Below, in pieces: positions 44,035 to 53,526 of a stretch of DNA of 64,000 bases. Origin of the DNA: Bacteroidia bacterium. Its GTDB lineage: Bacteria; Bacteroidota; Bacteroidia; Flavobacteriales; Flavobacteriaceae. Below the pieces are notes generated by a model that did no database searches, was not told the DNA's origin, and saw only the letters and a list, made by a program, of their open reading frames with translations. The stretch is taken from positions 124,001 to 188,000 of the forward strand of contig JAUIBP010000003.1 of NCBI GenBank assembly GCA_030427735.1. Reading direction: 5' to 3'. The position numbers were made by a program, and so were the translations under genes. Positions within the stretch are counted from its first letter, which is position 1; each line of letters opens with the position of its first letter.

Positions 44035-45930
44035 ATGAAAAATCAATTTTTAGCCTTGGCATTTGCAAGTTTGGTGCTTGCAAGTTGTGGCTCCTCTAAA
44101 ACAGCTTCTAAAAACGATTTAGCTGTAAATTCACCAATTACAACGTCTATAGACTTAACAAAAGTGGTAAACGATAAAGCCCCTGTTGTTATAAATCCTG
44201 GGAGATTTACAGCCGATACCGTAACTTACAGATTGCCGCGTGTTGTACAGGGTACGTATTCTGTTAGCGATTTTGGTAAATATGTAGACGATTTTAAGGC
44301 TTTCGATTACAACGGAAACGAGATAGCAACATCTAAAATAGATACCAATTCTTGGGCTATTGCCAATGCCGAAAATTTAGATTATATAACCTATAACGTA
44401 AACGATACCTTCGATATAGAAGTGGAAGGTGGAATAGGGGGAGAACAACCATTTTCTCCTGCAGGAACCAATATAGAGCCTAATAACTATGTGCTAAATT
44501 TACATGGTTTTATAGGGTATTTCGATGAACTTAAAAACAATCAATATACTTTAAATGTTACGTCTCCTGCAGAATTTAAAAGAACATCGGCATTACAAAG
44601 AGTAAACGAAACCAAAAGCGACGACGGTACTACGGTAACCACAAGTTATGCAGCAACTCGTTATTTTGAAATTACCGACAATCCAATGATGTATGGCGAT
44701 TTGGATGTAGAAGAATTTCAAGTTGGCGACATAAAAATTGTTTTAAGCGTATATTCGCCAACCAAAGCCCATACCGCTAAAAAACTGCGCGAAACCATGG
44801 AAAAAATGATGAAAGCGCAAAAAACATTTTTAGGCGATATTAACAGCACGCCACGTTACGATATTTATTTGTATTTAGCTGGCGACGACGAAAAAGCACC
44901 TAAAGGTTTTGGTGCTTTAGAGCATCACACATCTACAGTGGTGGTGTTGCAGGAAAGTATGCCAGAAGAGGCTTTAGATGAGAGTATGATAGATGTTGTG
45001 TCTCATGAATTCTTTCATATTGTAACTCCTTTAAGCGTGCACTCCGAAGATGTACATTATTTCGATTATAATCAGCCAACCTTTTCTAAGCATTTGTGGA
45101 TGTACGAAGGGGTAACCGAATACTTTGCAACATTATTTCAGGTAAATCAAGATTTGGTAAGCGAAGATCAGTTTTATCAAAAATTAATGGAAAAAATTCT
45201 AATGTCTAAACGTTTTGATGACACGATGAGTTTTACCAAAATGAGCGAAAATATATTAGACGAGCCATACGCTAAAAACTATATAGATGTTTACCAAAAA
45301 GGAGCATTAATAGGTATGTGTATAGATATTATTATGCGCGAAGAAAGTAATGGTACACGCGGAATTTTATCGTTAATGAAAGAATTATCGACTAAATATG
45401 GTAAAAACAAACCGTTTAACGATGATAGTTTAATAGATGAAATCACGGCAATGACTTATCCTGAAGTTGGCGAATTTTTAAACACTTATGTGGTGGGTAC
45501 AACTCCTATAAATTATCAAGACTATTTTAGTAAAGTTGGTTTAATTGAAGCTAACGATAAGATAGAAACCAATTATTTAATGAACAACGGTCAGCTTATC
45601 TTAGGTGGCGACCCTGTTACCAAAACCATCTTTTTTAACGATATGGTTAACGATAACAGTTTTTGGAAAGAACAAGGAGTACAACCTAACGACGTTATAA
45701 AAACTATCAATGGCGAAGAAATGACCATAACAAATGCTAACAATATGCTTCAAAAAGTATTTATGTGGCAACCTGGTCAAGATGTAGAAGTACATTTAGA
45801 AAGACAAGGCGAGCCTGTTGTTATTAAAACTAAATTGACTCAGTCTTATACTACCGGTCAAGTTTTAAAAGCCAATCCAGATGCCACGGCAGAACAAGTT
45901 GCTTTACGTAAAGCCTGGTTAAAAGGATAA
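44035..45930 (+). CDS. M61-family metallopeptidase lipoprotein with PDZ domain
   Basis: A 631-residue lipoprotein (signal peptide ending LVLASC, lipid C18). An N-terminal beta domain is followed by a gluzincin domain with HEFFH (H324, E325, H328) and the third ligand region MYEGVTEYFATL; a C-terminal PDZ domain lies at about 520-600 (GVQPNDVIKTINGEEM). This is the architecture of glycyl aminopeptidases of family M61. It probably processes peptides or exported proteins outside the cytosol. Single gene, followed by fold-back repeat copy B. Confidence 0.9.
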   Translation: MKNQFLALAFASLVLASCGSSKTASKNDLAVNSPITTSIDLTKVVNDKAPVVINPGRFTADTVTYRLPRVVQGTYSVSDFGKYVDDFKAFDYNGNEIATSKIDTNSWAIANAENLDYITYNVNDTFDIEVEGGIGGEQPFSPAGTNIEPNNYVLNLHGFIGYFDELKNNQYTLNVTSPAEFKRTSALQRVNETKSDDGTTVTTSYAATRYFEITDNPMMYGDLDVEEFQVGDIKIVLSVYSPTKAHTAKKLRETMEKMMKAQKTFLGDINSTPRYDIYLYLAGDDEKAPKGFGALEHHTSTVVVLQESMPEEALDESMIDVVSHEFFHIVTPLSVHSEDVHYFDYNQPTFSKHLWMYEGVTEYFATLFQVNQDLVSEDQFYQKLMEKILMSKRFDDTMSFTKMSENILDEPYAKNYIDVYQKGALIGMCIDIIMREESNGTRGILSLMKELSTKYGKNKPFNDDSLIDEITAMTYPEVGEFLNTYVVGTTPINYQDYFSKVGLIEANDKIETNYLMNNGQLILGGDPVTKTIFFNDMVNDNSFWKEQGVQPNDVIKTINGEEMTITNANNMLQKVFMWQPGQDVEVHLERQGEPVVIKTKLTQSYTTGQVLKANPDATAEQVALRKAWLKG

Positions 45931-45959
45931 TCTAAATTTTATATTTATAACAAGAGATT

Positions 45960-46094
45960 AAGAGGCTGTCTTAAAAGTTTGTTTTCCGTCAATCTGAATT
46001 TATTTCAGATTTTCACAATTATTGATTTACAATATGATGAGATTCTGTGTCTAGCACAGAATGACGTATTTTTAAATTTTTATGACAGCCTCTT
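45960..46094. repeat. Fold-back repeat, copy B (135 bp)
   Basis: Terminal 11-bp inverted repeats AAGAGGCTGTC / GACAGCCTCTT flank two internal hairpins: AATCTGAA-TTTAT-TTCAGATT (45991-46011) and ATTCTGTG-N4-CACAGAAT near 46042-46062. Its core 27 bases around the second hairpin are the reverse complement of the corresponding part of copy C at 26 of 27 positions. It lies right after the M61 stop, in a 379-bp gap before xerD. Confidence 0.8.
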
Positions 46095-46177
46095 GTTTTA
46101 TAATGCTTTACCCTAAATTGTGTATTTAATATTTATTTATATCTTTAATGGTATTAACCAGATGAGTTGGTCATATT

Positions 46178-46300
46178 GTGCTACAACTTAAAAATTATTC
46201 CAATGTTTTTGGTATGACTTTTATAGATGAGCATTCTGGTTATTTAACGGTAACAGAACAGGGGCTGGATCGTATTCTTTACTTCGAAAACGATCTGTAA
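46178..46300 (+). other. Weak 40-codon ORF in the gap between M61 and xerD
   Basis: A GTG-started frame ends with GMTFIDEHSGYLTVTEQGLDRILYFENDL and stops ten bases before the xerD 3' end. The amino-acid composition looks protein-like, but there is no promoter match, no ribosome-binding sequence and no family I know. It may be a decayed gene or the tail of one. Aside from this and repeat copy B, the gap shows nothing else. Confidence 0.25.
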
Positions 46301-46309
46301 ACTTTAGTA

Positions 46310-47206
46310 TTATTTTCTGGGATGATATTTTTCTACTACAGCAGTAAGGTGCTTTTTATCTAAATGCACATAAATTTCTGTTGTTGTAATACTTTCATGT
46401 CCCAACAGTAATTGTATAGAACGTAAATCTGCTTGATTTTGTAATAAATGAGTCGCAAATGAATGTCTAAAAGTATGTGGAGATATAGTTTTATTCAATT
46501 CTATCTTAACAGCCAATTGTTTTATAATCGTAAAAATCATGGCGCGAGTAAGTTGTTTACCGCGTCTGTTTAAAAACAAAGTATCTTCAAAACCCGATTG
46601 AATGTTTACTTGAGGCCGAATTCTAGTAAGATAAATATTGATATATTTTATTGTTGAGGGTACAATAGGCACAAAGCGCTGTTTATTGCCTTTACCGGTT
46701 ACTTTAATAAAGCCTTCATCGAAAAATAAATCCGAAATTTTTAAATGGGTTAATTCACTTACACGTAAACCACAACTGTAAAGTGTTTCTAAAATGGCAC
46801 GATTGCGTTCGCCTTCGGGAGTCGATAAATCTATAGCCTGTATTAAGCGGTCTATTTCAGATTCGCTTAACGTATCTGGAAGTTTTCGTCCAATTTTAGG
46901 CGATTCGATTAATTCTAATGGATTATCGTTACGGTAATCTTCAAACATAAGATAATCGAAAAAACTGCGTAATCCAGATATTAATCGTGCTTGCGAACGG
47001 GCATTAAGCGTTTTAGAATGGTGATAAATAAAATCTTGTATGTGATGGGCTTGTATTTGGGTTGGCGACAGCTCTGTAGTAGTGTCTTCTAAAAAACGAA
47101 TCAGCTTTTTAACATCTAAAGCATAACTGTTTACAGAGTTTTCAGATAAACCACGTTCAATCTTTAAATATAAGCTGTAATCTTTTAAGGCATGTTTCCA
47201 TTTCAT
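46310..47206 (-). CDS. xerD: Tyrosine recombinase XerD
   Basis: A 298-residue site-specific recombinase that resolves chromosome dimers at dif. All six active-site residues are visible: R148 (CGLRVSEL), K172 (TGKGNKQR), H244 and R247 (HTFRHSFATH), H270 (LLGHESI) and Y279 (EIYVHL). The N-terminal SAM-like domain (LEDYSLYLKIERGLSENSV-type) is complete. Length and isolated position among housekeeping genes indicate the chromosomal enzyme and not a phage integrase. Confidence 0.94.
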   Translation of the reverse strand: MKWKHALKDYSLYLKIERGLSENSVNSYALDVKKLIRFLEDTTTELSPTQIQAHHIQDFIYHHSKTLNARSQARLISGLRSFFDYLMFEDYRNDNPLELIESPKIGRKLPDTLSESEIDRLIQAIDLSTPEGERNRAILETLYSCGLRVSELTHLKISDLFFDEGFIKVTGKGNKQRFVPIVPSTIKYINIYLTRIRPQVNIQSGFEDTLFLNRRGKQLTRAMIFTIIKQLAVKIELNKTISPHTFRHSFATHLLQNQADLRSIQLLLGHESITTTEIYVHLDKKHLTAVVEKYHPRK

Positions 47207-47360
47207 GCACGAAAATTAATACAAAATTTACAATTCTAAATTAAAATAATAGCTGATATCAAAGTTTATGTAATTATAAAATACTACTTTTATAATAGAA
47301 CAGGTTAACAATCAATTGCATGTTACACTTGTTTTAAGTCTAAATCAATAACCAAATAAT

Positions 47361-47936
47361 ATGAAAAAAGTTTGCATTACTTTCGTTTTTATGATGTTTC
47401 TAACTTTAGCCGCTAGTGCACAAACCGTTGTTAGAACTACAACCACAACTCAGCCACAAACTGTTTATCGCGCCTTGCCTACTGGACATTCAGGTTTAAA
47501 TATTGGAGCTAGTTTTATGTTGCCAATAGCCGAATTATCCGATTATTCTTCTGCAGGTCTTGCCGTTGATATTAATTATTTATATCCAGTAGCGCCAGGT
47601 TTTAATATGGGTATTGCTTCGGGATATGGTATTGTATTTGCCGATGATTATGAAGGATGGTTGGTAGATATTGAAGGTGAAGATTTTCAATTTCTCCCTA
47701 TTGCTGTAGCTACACGTTATGTGCCAACACAGCAAATAGAATTTGGAGTAGATTTAGGATATGCCATTGGTTTATCTGACAGTTTTGATGATGGCGGATT
47801 TTATTACCGACCAGTATTTGCTTTTAATCTTAACGATTTAATGCAGTTAAATTTATCGTATACCGGAGTAAGTAACAACAATAGTTGGGTAACATGGTCT
47901 ACAATTAACTTTGGACTTATGCTTAATTTGAACTAA
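47361..47936 (+). CDS. Outer-membrane beta-barrel protein
   Basis: A 191-residue exported protein: signal peptide MKKVCITFVFMMFLTLAASAQ, a Thr-rich linker (VVRTTTTTQPQ), then alternating strands (GLNIGASFMLPIAEL, FNMGIASGYGIVFADD, QIEFGVDLGYAIGLSD) ending in INFGLMLNLN. Small eight-stranded porin-like barrels of this type are abundant in Bacteroidota and lack known substrates. Followed by a terminator. Confidence 0.82.
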   Translation: MKKVCITFVFMMFLTLAASAQTVVRTTTTTQPQTVYRALPTGHSGLNIGASFMLPIAELSDYSSAGLAVDINYLYPVAPGFNMGIASGYGIVFADDYEGWLVDIEGEDFQFLPIAVATRYVPTQQIEFGVDLGYAIGLSDSFDDGGFYYRPVFAFNLNDLMQLNLSYTGVSNNNSWVTWSTINFGLMLNLN

Positions 47937-47956
47937 AAATATAATACAGTATATAG

Positions 47957-47987
47957 AAAGGCGAAATTCTAAGTTCGCCTTTTTTTA
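47957..47987 (+). terminator. Rho-independent terminator
   Basis: Nine-bp stem AAAGGCGAA/TTCGCCTTT with an eight-base loop, followed by T-rich sequence; ends the beta-barrel gene. Confidence 0.8.
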
Positions 47988-48015
47988 TGCGCTATTCTTT
48001 TTCTATTTTTACTTT

Positions 48016-48432
48016 ATGAAGAAACTAATTATTATAAATGGTCCTAATTTAAATTTATTAGGAAAACGCGAACCTGCAATTTATGGCAGTTTAACGTTTA
48101 CCGAATTTTTTGAAACTGTAAAACAGAAATATACACAAGTAGAATTATCGTATTATCAATCAAATATTGAAGGCGAAATTATAGATAAATTGCACGACGT
48201 AGGGTTTAATTATGATGGCATTATCTTAAATGCCGCAGCATACACCCACACCTCGGTGGGTATTGGAGATGCTGTAAAAGGAATAGAAACTCCTGTGGTA
48301 GAAGTACATATCTCTAACACTTTTGCAAGAGAAGAATTTAGGCATCAATCGTATATTTCGCCAAATGCCAAGGGCGTTATTCTTGGTTTTGGATTGCAAA
48401 GTTACGAATTGGCCATTCAAAGTTTTTTGTAA
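48016..48432 (+). CDS. aroQ: 3-dehydroquinate dehydratase, type II
   Basis: Third step of the shikimate pathway, dehydrating 3-dehydroquinate. INGPNLNLLGKREPAIYG contains the catalytic Y23 and the mobile Arg loop; H98 in VEVHISN is the general acid and N72 in ILNAAAYTHTS the stabilising Asn. At 138 residues it is a normal dodecameric type II enzyme. Single gene between two terminators. Confidence 0.96.
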   Translation: MKKLIIINGPNLNLLGKREPAIYGSLTFTEFFETVKQKYTQVELSYYQSNIEGEIIDKLHDVGFNYDGIILNAAAYTHTSVGIGDAVKGIETPVVEVHISNTFAREEFRHQSYISPNAKGVILGFGLQSYELAIQSFL

Positions 48433-48442
48433 AAACAGCATA

Positions 48443-48472
48443 AAAAATCCCGAAACTGATTTCGGGATTTTT
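48443..48472. terminator. Bidirectional rho-independent terminator
   Basis: A perfect 13-bp stem AAAAATCCCGAAA/TTTCGGGATTTTT with loop CTGA, between convergent aroQ and nitroreductase genes; T-runs on both strands. Confidence 0.88.
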
Positions 48473-48475
48473 AAC

Positions 48476-49033
48476 TTATAACCATTCTGTTTTCGCTTCA
48501 ATAGGCGAGGGGATTCTTTCTGGTGAAGGCGTATCGTAATGGCCCAAATAGAAAAAACCTAAACACGTTTCGTTGGATTCTAAATTGAAAAAATTGCCCA
48601 TATGTGTAATTAACCCAGGGGAACTCCAATACGCACCTAATTTTAAAGCAGTAGCTGTTAACCACATATTTTGTACAGCCATAGCTACAGCAGCTATTTC
48701 TTCCCATTCGGGAATACTTTCTTTAGGGTCTCTAGCCATACAAATGGCAATTATAGCACCAGCTTTTGTAGGGTTTGTTTTTAGTTTTTTATACTTAAAT
48801 TCCGAAAATTTATCGCCGCTGGTTTGTTTGAAGGTTTCTGCTAAAAAGAGACCAAGTTTTTCTAAGGTTTCTCCTTGTATTACCTTAAAACGCCAAGGTT
48901 CTGTTAGTTTATGTGTTGGTGCACAATTTGCGGCGTTTAATAGCTGTTCTATAATTGATTTATCAATAGGCTTTCCGTTGTATTGATCTGGAAAAATAGA
49001 GCGTCGCTCTTTAATTATATGTTGAATATCCAT
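48476..49033 (-). CDS. Nitroreductase-family FMN oxidoreductase
   Basis: A 185-residue flavoprotein of the YdjA-like compact nitroreductase group. IIKERRSIFPDQYNGKPID gives the RRS phosphate-binding start, AANCAPTHKLTEPWRFKVIQ the flavin contact region, and AVAMAVQNMWLTATALKLGAYWSSP the dimer helix. Reduces nitro compounds, quinones or similar with NAD(P)H; physiological substrate unknown. Own promoter match at 49047. Confidence 0.9.
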   Translation of the reverse strand: MDIQHIIKERRSIFPDQYNGKPIDKSIIEQLLNAANCAPTHKLTEPWRFKVIQGETLEKLGLFLAETFKQTSGDKFSEFKYKKLKTNPTKAGAIIAICMARDPKESIPEWEEIAAVAMAVQNMWLTATALKLGAYWSSPGLITHMGNFFNLESNETCLGFFYLGHYDTPSPERIPSPIEAKTEWL

Positions 49034-49046
49034 GATTTTATTTTTT

Positions 49047-49054
49047 CAAAAATA
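49047..49054 (-). promoter_or_regulatory. Promoter -7 element TATTTTTG (minus strand)
   Basis: CAAAAATA on the plus strand; matches TAnnTTTG on the minus strand, 13 bases from the nitroreductase start. Confidence 0.45.
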
Positions 49055-49103
49055 ATGACATTTTTAAGGGATTACAAGTTTAATTTGGCAGGAATGTTAT
49101 TTG

Positions 49104-49139
49104 CAAAAAAAAGAAGGTTCATAACAATTATGAACCTTC
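49104..49139 (-). terminator. Rho-independent terminator after lpd
   Basis: An 11-bp stem GAAGGTTCATA/TATGAACCTTC with five-base loop; on the minus strand it is followed by a run of eight T, so it ends the lpd transcript. Confidence 0.85.
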
Positions 49140-49165
49140 AAAGACTATAAAATCTATATATTTTA

Positions 49166-50542
49166 TTATAAGTGAATCACTTCGTCGTAAGCATCAGCAA
49201 CAGCTTCCATTACGGCTTCACTCATAGTTGGATGCGGGTGAACAGCTTTTAAAACTTCGTGTCCTGTAGTTTCTAATTTACGACCTAAAACAGCTTCAGC
49301 AATCATATCGGTAACACCGGCACCAATCATGTGACAACCTAACCATTCGCCATATTTAGCATCAAAAATCACTTTTACAAATCCATCTTTATTTCCGCCC
49401 GCACTGGCTTTACCTGAAGCAGAGAATGGGAATTTACCAATTTTAAGTTCGTAGCCTTTTTCTTTAGCTTGCTTTTCGGTTAAACCAACACTAGCAATTT
49501 CTGGAGAGGCGTAAGTACAACCAGGAATATTACCGTAATCTAAAGGCTCTACATGCATACCAGCGATTTTCTCAACACAAAGAATACCTTCGGCAGATGC
49601 TACGTGTGCTAATGCCTGTCCAGGAGTAACATCTCCAATAGCATAATATCCAGGAATGTTAGTTTGGTAATAATCGTTTACTAAAATTTTATCGCGATCT
49701 ACGGCAATACCAACATCTTCTAGACCTATGTTTTCGATATTTGTTTTAATACCAACAGCCGATAGAATAACGTCTGCTTCTAAAATTTCTTCGCCTTTTT
49801 TAGTTTTTACAGTAGCCTTAACCCCTTTACCAGAAGTATCTACTTTAGTAACTTCGGCAGAAGTCATGATATTAATACCGTTCTTTTTAAACGAACGTTC
49901 TAATTGCTTAGAAACATCTTCATCTTCAACAGGAACTACATTTGGTAAGTATTCTACTATAGTAACTTCTGTACCCATAGAGTTATAGAAATATGCAAAT
50001 TCTACACCTATAGCCCCAGAACCAACTACAATCATTTTTTTAGGTTGTTCGAGTAAGGTCATCGCTTCGCGGTAACCAATTACTTTTTTGCCATCTTGCG
50101 GTAAACTAGGCAATTCGCGAGAACGTGCACCAGTAGCAACAATAATGTGGTCGGCACTGTATTCTGTACCATCTACTTCTACTTTTTTTCCTGGTTTTAG
50201 TGTTCCGAAACCATTAATAACGTCGATTTTATTTTTCTTCATTAAAAATTGAACACCTTTACTCATGCCTTCTGCAACACCTCTAGAGCGTTTTACAACA
50301 GCATTAAAGTCTTTATCATATTCTTTTACAGATAATCCGTAATCTTTTGCGTGTTTTAAATATTCAAAAACTTGTGCAGATTTTAAAAGGGCTTTCGTAG
50401 GAATACATCCCCAGTTAAGACACACACCACCTAAATTTTCTTTCTCAACTATTGCAGTTTTAAATCCTAATTGAGATGCTCTGATGGCTGTTACGTAGCC
50501 TCCAGGACCACTTCCAAGAACAATAATATCGTATTTACTCAT
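49166..50542 (-). CDS. lpdA: Dihydrolipoyl dehydrogenase
   Basis: E3 component of 2-oxoacid dehydrogenase complexes, re-oxidising lipoamide with NAD+. FAD-binding VLGSGPGGYVTAIRA (8-22), redox disulfide C41/C46 in GGVCLNWGCIPTK, NAD-binding VVGSGAIGVEFA, and the C-terminal HPHPTMSEA base are all intact. Length 458 is normal. It stands alone here, away from genes for E1 and E2. Confidence 0.96.
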   Translation of the reverse strand: MSKYDIIVLGSGPGGYVTAIRASQLGFKTAIVEKENLGGVCLNWGCIPTKALLKSAQVFEYLKHAKDYGLSVKEYDKDFNAVVKRSRGVAEGMSKGVQFLMKKNKIDVINGFGTLKPGKKVEVDGTEYSADHIIVATGARSRELPSLPQDGKKVIGYREAMTLLEQPKKMIVVGSGAIGVEFAYFYNSMGTEVTIVEYLPNVVPVEDEDVSKQLERSFKKNGINIMTSAEVTKVDTSGKGVKATVKTKKGEEILEADVILSAVGIKTNIENIGLEDVGIAVDRDKILVNDYYQTNIPGYYAIGDVTPGQALAHVASAEGILCVEKIAGMHVEPLDYGNIPGCTYASPEIASVGLTEKQAKEKGYELKIGKFPFSASGKASAGGNKDGFVKVIFDAKYGEWLGCHMIGAGVTDMIAEAVLGRKLETTGHEVLKAVHPHPTMSEAVMEAVADAYDEVIHL

Positions 50543-50673
50543 GTCAATTTATTAAATCATTTAAAGCTACGAATTTACGAAACCTATTTCGAATATAGAA
50601 TTTTACTGCAGATAAAAATTTAACTTTTATAGCTTTTAAACTGAAAAAGAAGACACTTAATATTATTGGAAAT

Positions 50674-51153
50674 TTATGGCCCGGGAACAAATTTTAAAGC
50701 CACACCATTAATGCAGTGTCGCTTACCCGTGGTGTTTTTAGGGCCGTCGTTAAAAATATGCCCTAAATGACTGCCACAATTGGCACAATGCTCTTCGGTA
50801 CCGTAGATAGGATGGCTGTCTTTTGAATAGGCAATAGCTCCTGGAATTTCTTGATCGAAGGCAGGCCAACCGCAACCAGCATCGAATTTAGTGTTGCTTT
50901 TAAATAAGGGGGCATTGCAAGCCGCACAGTAATAGGTTCCTGCTTTAAAATTGGCATCTAGCGGACTCGAATATGCAGGTTCTGTTCCAGATTCTCTTAA
51001 AACGCGATAGGCTTCTGGGGAAAGTTGGGCCTTCCATTCACTTTCAGTTTTAGTAACATTAAAACCTTCTATTTTGGTGCTGTTGTTTTTTTGAGCATTG
51101 CTTTGGCAAGCGGTAAACATAACAAGGGTAATTATGGCAAATAGCTGTTTCAT
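50674..51153 (-). CDS. msrB: Peptide-methionine (R)-S-oxide reductase, lipoprotein
   Basis: Reduces methionine-R-sulfoxide in proteins. A lipoprotein signal peptide ends in LVMFTAC (C16), so the enzyme should be anchored in the envelope and protect exported proteins. The zinc site is C76-x2-C79 and C123-x2-C126; the catalytic Cys is C147 in GKRHCINGVALKF. C94 (AGCGW) could be the resolving Cys. The 159-residue length includes a ~35-residue linker. Single gene. Confidence 0.94.
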   Translation of the reverse strand: MKQLFAIITLVMFTACQSNAQKNNSTKIEGFNVTKTESEWKAQLSPEAYRVLRESGTEPAYSSPLDANFKAGTYYCAACNAPLFKSNTKFDAGCGWPAFDQEIPGAIAYSKDSHPIYGTEEHCANCGSHLGHIFNDGPKNTTGKRHCINGVALKFVPGP

Positions 51154-51320
51154 AAAAATTGTTTTGTAAAATTTGTCGTTTAATATCGACTAGACTTACT
51201 AATTGATCTCTTCATTTAGATTTTAAATTGATTTATTTTCTATTCAAAGCAAAAAAAATAAGGTTCGCATTAAAGTCGTTTTTTTCATTTTTATATTTTA
51301 GTAAAAAATTGAAATCAGTT

Positions 51321-52136
51321 ATGAAGCTTAAATCTGTTGTAAAACTCTTAGTATTTGTTAGTATGTGCTGTGGCTGTGCCACAAACCCGTTTACAGGTAA
51401 ACAAACCATGGCATTGGTATCTAACGATCAACTATTTCCTGTTTCTTTTCAACAGTATAACGATTTTTTAAAGGAGCATAAAGTAGTAGAAGGCACAGAA
51501 GATGCCAAGCGAATAGAACAAGTTGGTAAACGCATAGCCAAAGCCGCAGAACGGTATTTAAACGCCAATGGATATATAGGGTATTTAAAAGATTATAAAT
51601 GGGAATACCATTTGGTAGACGATAAAACGGTTAATGCTTGGTGTATGCCAGGTGGTAAAATTGTTTTTTACACAGGTATTTTACCTGTAGCCAAAACCGA
51701 TGCTGGTATAGCTGCCATTATGGGACACGAGGTGGCACATGCCTTAGCAAACCACGGGCAACAGCGTATGAGTGCTGCTTATATACAACAAGGTATTGCT
51801 CTTGCAGGTAATGTAGCTATTACCGATGAACAAAGTAGAGATTTGTTTAACGAGTATTACGGAGTGGGATCGAATGTTGGTGCCATGTTGCCTTTTAGTA
51901 GAAGTCATGAGGCCGAAGCCGATAGAATAGGCATTGTACTTATGGCTATTGCAGGCTACGATCCTGCTGTTGCGCCGGAGCTGTGGAAACGTATGGAAAC
52001 TGTTAGCCCAAGTAGCACCCCAGAAATTTTAAGTACACACCCAGCGACATCTTCAAGAATATCTAATTTAACAGCTTTAGTACCAAACGCTAGGGCAGAA
52101 GCTAAAAAATTTGGCGTAACATCTTTTTCTAATTAA
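51321..52136 (+). CDS. M48-family metalloprotease lipoprotein
   Basis: A 271-residue zinc protease. I choose the ATG at 51321 because it gives a lipoprotein signal peptide (MKLKSVVKLLVFVSMCCGC); an in-frame ATG at 51228 would add 31 basic residues. The catalytic motif is HEVAH (H136, E137, H140) with the third ligand in HEAEADRIG. TNPFTGKQTMALVS is the conserved start of BepA/LoiP-like periplasmic proteases, which remove misfolded outer-membrane proteins. Such a quality-control role is inferred. Confidence 0.92.
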   Translation: MKLKSVVKLLVFVSMCCGCATNPFTGKQTMALVSNDQLFPVSFQQYNDFLKEHKVVEGTEDAKRIEQVGKRIAKAAERYLNANGYIGYLKDYKWEYHLVDDKTVNAWCMPGGKIVFYTGILPVAKTDAGIAAIMGHEVAHALANHGQQRMSAAYIQQGIALAGNVAITDEQSRDLFNEYYGVGSNVGAMLPFSRSHEAEADRIGIVLMAIAGYDPAVAPELWKRMETVSPSSTPEILSTHPATSSRISNLTALVPNARAEAKKFGVTSFSN

Positions 52137-52193
52137 TGTTTTGTAGCCATTATATTTATCCTAATTTAGGAACCTGTAACGTAACCACCACCA

Positions 52194-53519
52194 ATGAAAA
52201 CATATCCTAAAGGAAGTAAAACCTTATTAAATGCATGGGCGTTTTACGATTGGGCAAATTCTGTGTACACTTTAACCATTGCATCTACTATTTTTCCAAT
52301 ATTTTATGGTGCTTTATTTGTAACTGATAATAAATACATTCATGTTTTTGGAACAGAAGTAAAGAATTCAGCGCTCATTTCATTTGTAACCGCTTTTGCG
52401 TTTTTGGTTATTGCCTTTATTTCTCCAATTTTATCTGGTATAGCCGATTATATAGGAAATAAAAAAGTCTTTATGAAATTCTTTTGTTATACTGGTGGTC
52501 TGGCTTGTATTGGCTTAAATTGGTTTAGTTTAGATTATATATATTTAAGTTTAGTATTTTATTTTTTAGGATTGATAGGATATTGGGGAAGCCTAGTATT
52601 TTATAATTCGTATTTACCCGATATAGCTTTTCCGGAACAACAGGATAGGATTAGTGCTAAAGGCTTTTCGCTAGGCTATTTAGGCAGTGTGTTATTATTA
52701 ATTATAAACCTGGCTATGGTAATGAAACCAGACTGGTTTGGAATTACAGGAACAGAAGGCGAAGCCGCCATGAAAGCCATGCGATATTCGTTTATAACTG
52801 TTGGTTTGTGGTGGATTATTTTTAGTCAGTACACGTATTATATTTTGCCTAAAGGAGTAAAAACAGGACGTAAAGTTACCAAAGAAGTGCTGTTTAATGG
52901 TTTTAAAGAACTTAAACATGTTTTTGAAGCTATTAAACAAAATACACGATTAAAACGATATTTACGTGCCTTTTTTGTTTATAGTATGGCCGTACAAACC
53001 ATTATGCTCGTAGCTACCTATTTTGGCGAACAAGAAGTAGATTGGGGTGGCGAACAAGAAAAAACGATGGGCTTAATAGTAAGTATTCTAGTCATACAGA
53101 TTGTAGCAATACTAGGTGCGTTTTTAACCTCTAAAGCTTCAGCTAAATTTGGTAATATTAATACACTTATTGTAGTTAATTTTGTTTGGATGGCGTTGTG
53201 TTTTTACGGATATTTTGTAGAAACGCCAACACAATTTTATATTACCGCTATGTTTGTTGGTCTGGTTATGGGAGGGATTCAAGCATTGTCTCGATCAACA
53301 TATTCAAAATTTTTACCAGAAACCACCGACACAACTTCTTTTTTCAGTTTTTATGATGTTGCCGAAAAGATAGGCATCGTTATAGGTATGGTAATTTACG
53401 GAAGTATCGACCAGATAACCGGAAGCATGAGAAATTCTATCTTATTTCTATTCATCTTCTTTTTAATTGGTATTATTCTGTTGTACCGTGTTCCTAGAAA
53501 AACAGAGCAAGCATTATAA
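52194..53519 (+). CDS. MFS transporter, UMF1 family
   Basis: A 441-residue, twelve-helix transporter of the UMF1 (Atg22-like) branch of the major facilitator superfamily, recognised by LNAWAFYDWANSVYTLTIAS at residues 12-31 and NSYLPDIA in the middle. Relatives in fungi export amino acids from vacuoles; bacterial substrates are unknown. Followed by fold-back repeat copy C and convergent with the DUF2807 gene. Confidence 0.88.
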   Translation: MKTYPKGSKTLLNAWAFYDWANSVYTLTIASTIFPIFYGALFVTDNKYIHVFGTEVKNSALISFVTAFAFLVIAFISPILSGIADYIGNKKVFMKFFCYTGGLACIGLNWFSLDYIYLSLVFYFLGLIGYWGSLVFYNSYLPDIAFPEQQDRISAKGFSLGYLGSVLLLIINLAMVMKPDWFGITGTEGEAAMKAMRYSFITVGLWWIIFSQYTYYILPKGVKTGRKVTKEVLFNGFKELKHVFEAIKQNTRLKRYLRAFFVYSMAVQTIMLVATYFGEQEVDWGGEQEKTMGLIVSILVIQIVAILGAFLTSKASAKFGNINTLIVVNFVWMALCFYGYFVETPTQFYITAMFVGLVMGGIQALSRSTYSKFLPETTDTTSFFSFYDVAEKIGIVIGMVIYGSIDQITGSMRNSILFLFIFFLIGIILLYRVPRKTEQAL

Positions 53520-53526
53520 AATAAAA

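Noticed and set aside
46310-47206. Tyrosine recombinase as sign of an integrated element
   Set aside because: All features fit chromosomal XerD; no phage, plasmid or transfer genes, attachment repeats or tRNA lie nearby.
48498-48986. Frames on both strands overlapping the nitroreductase
   Set aside because: The nitroreductase frame contains the family motifs; the others are shadows.
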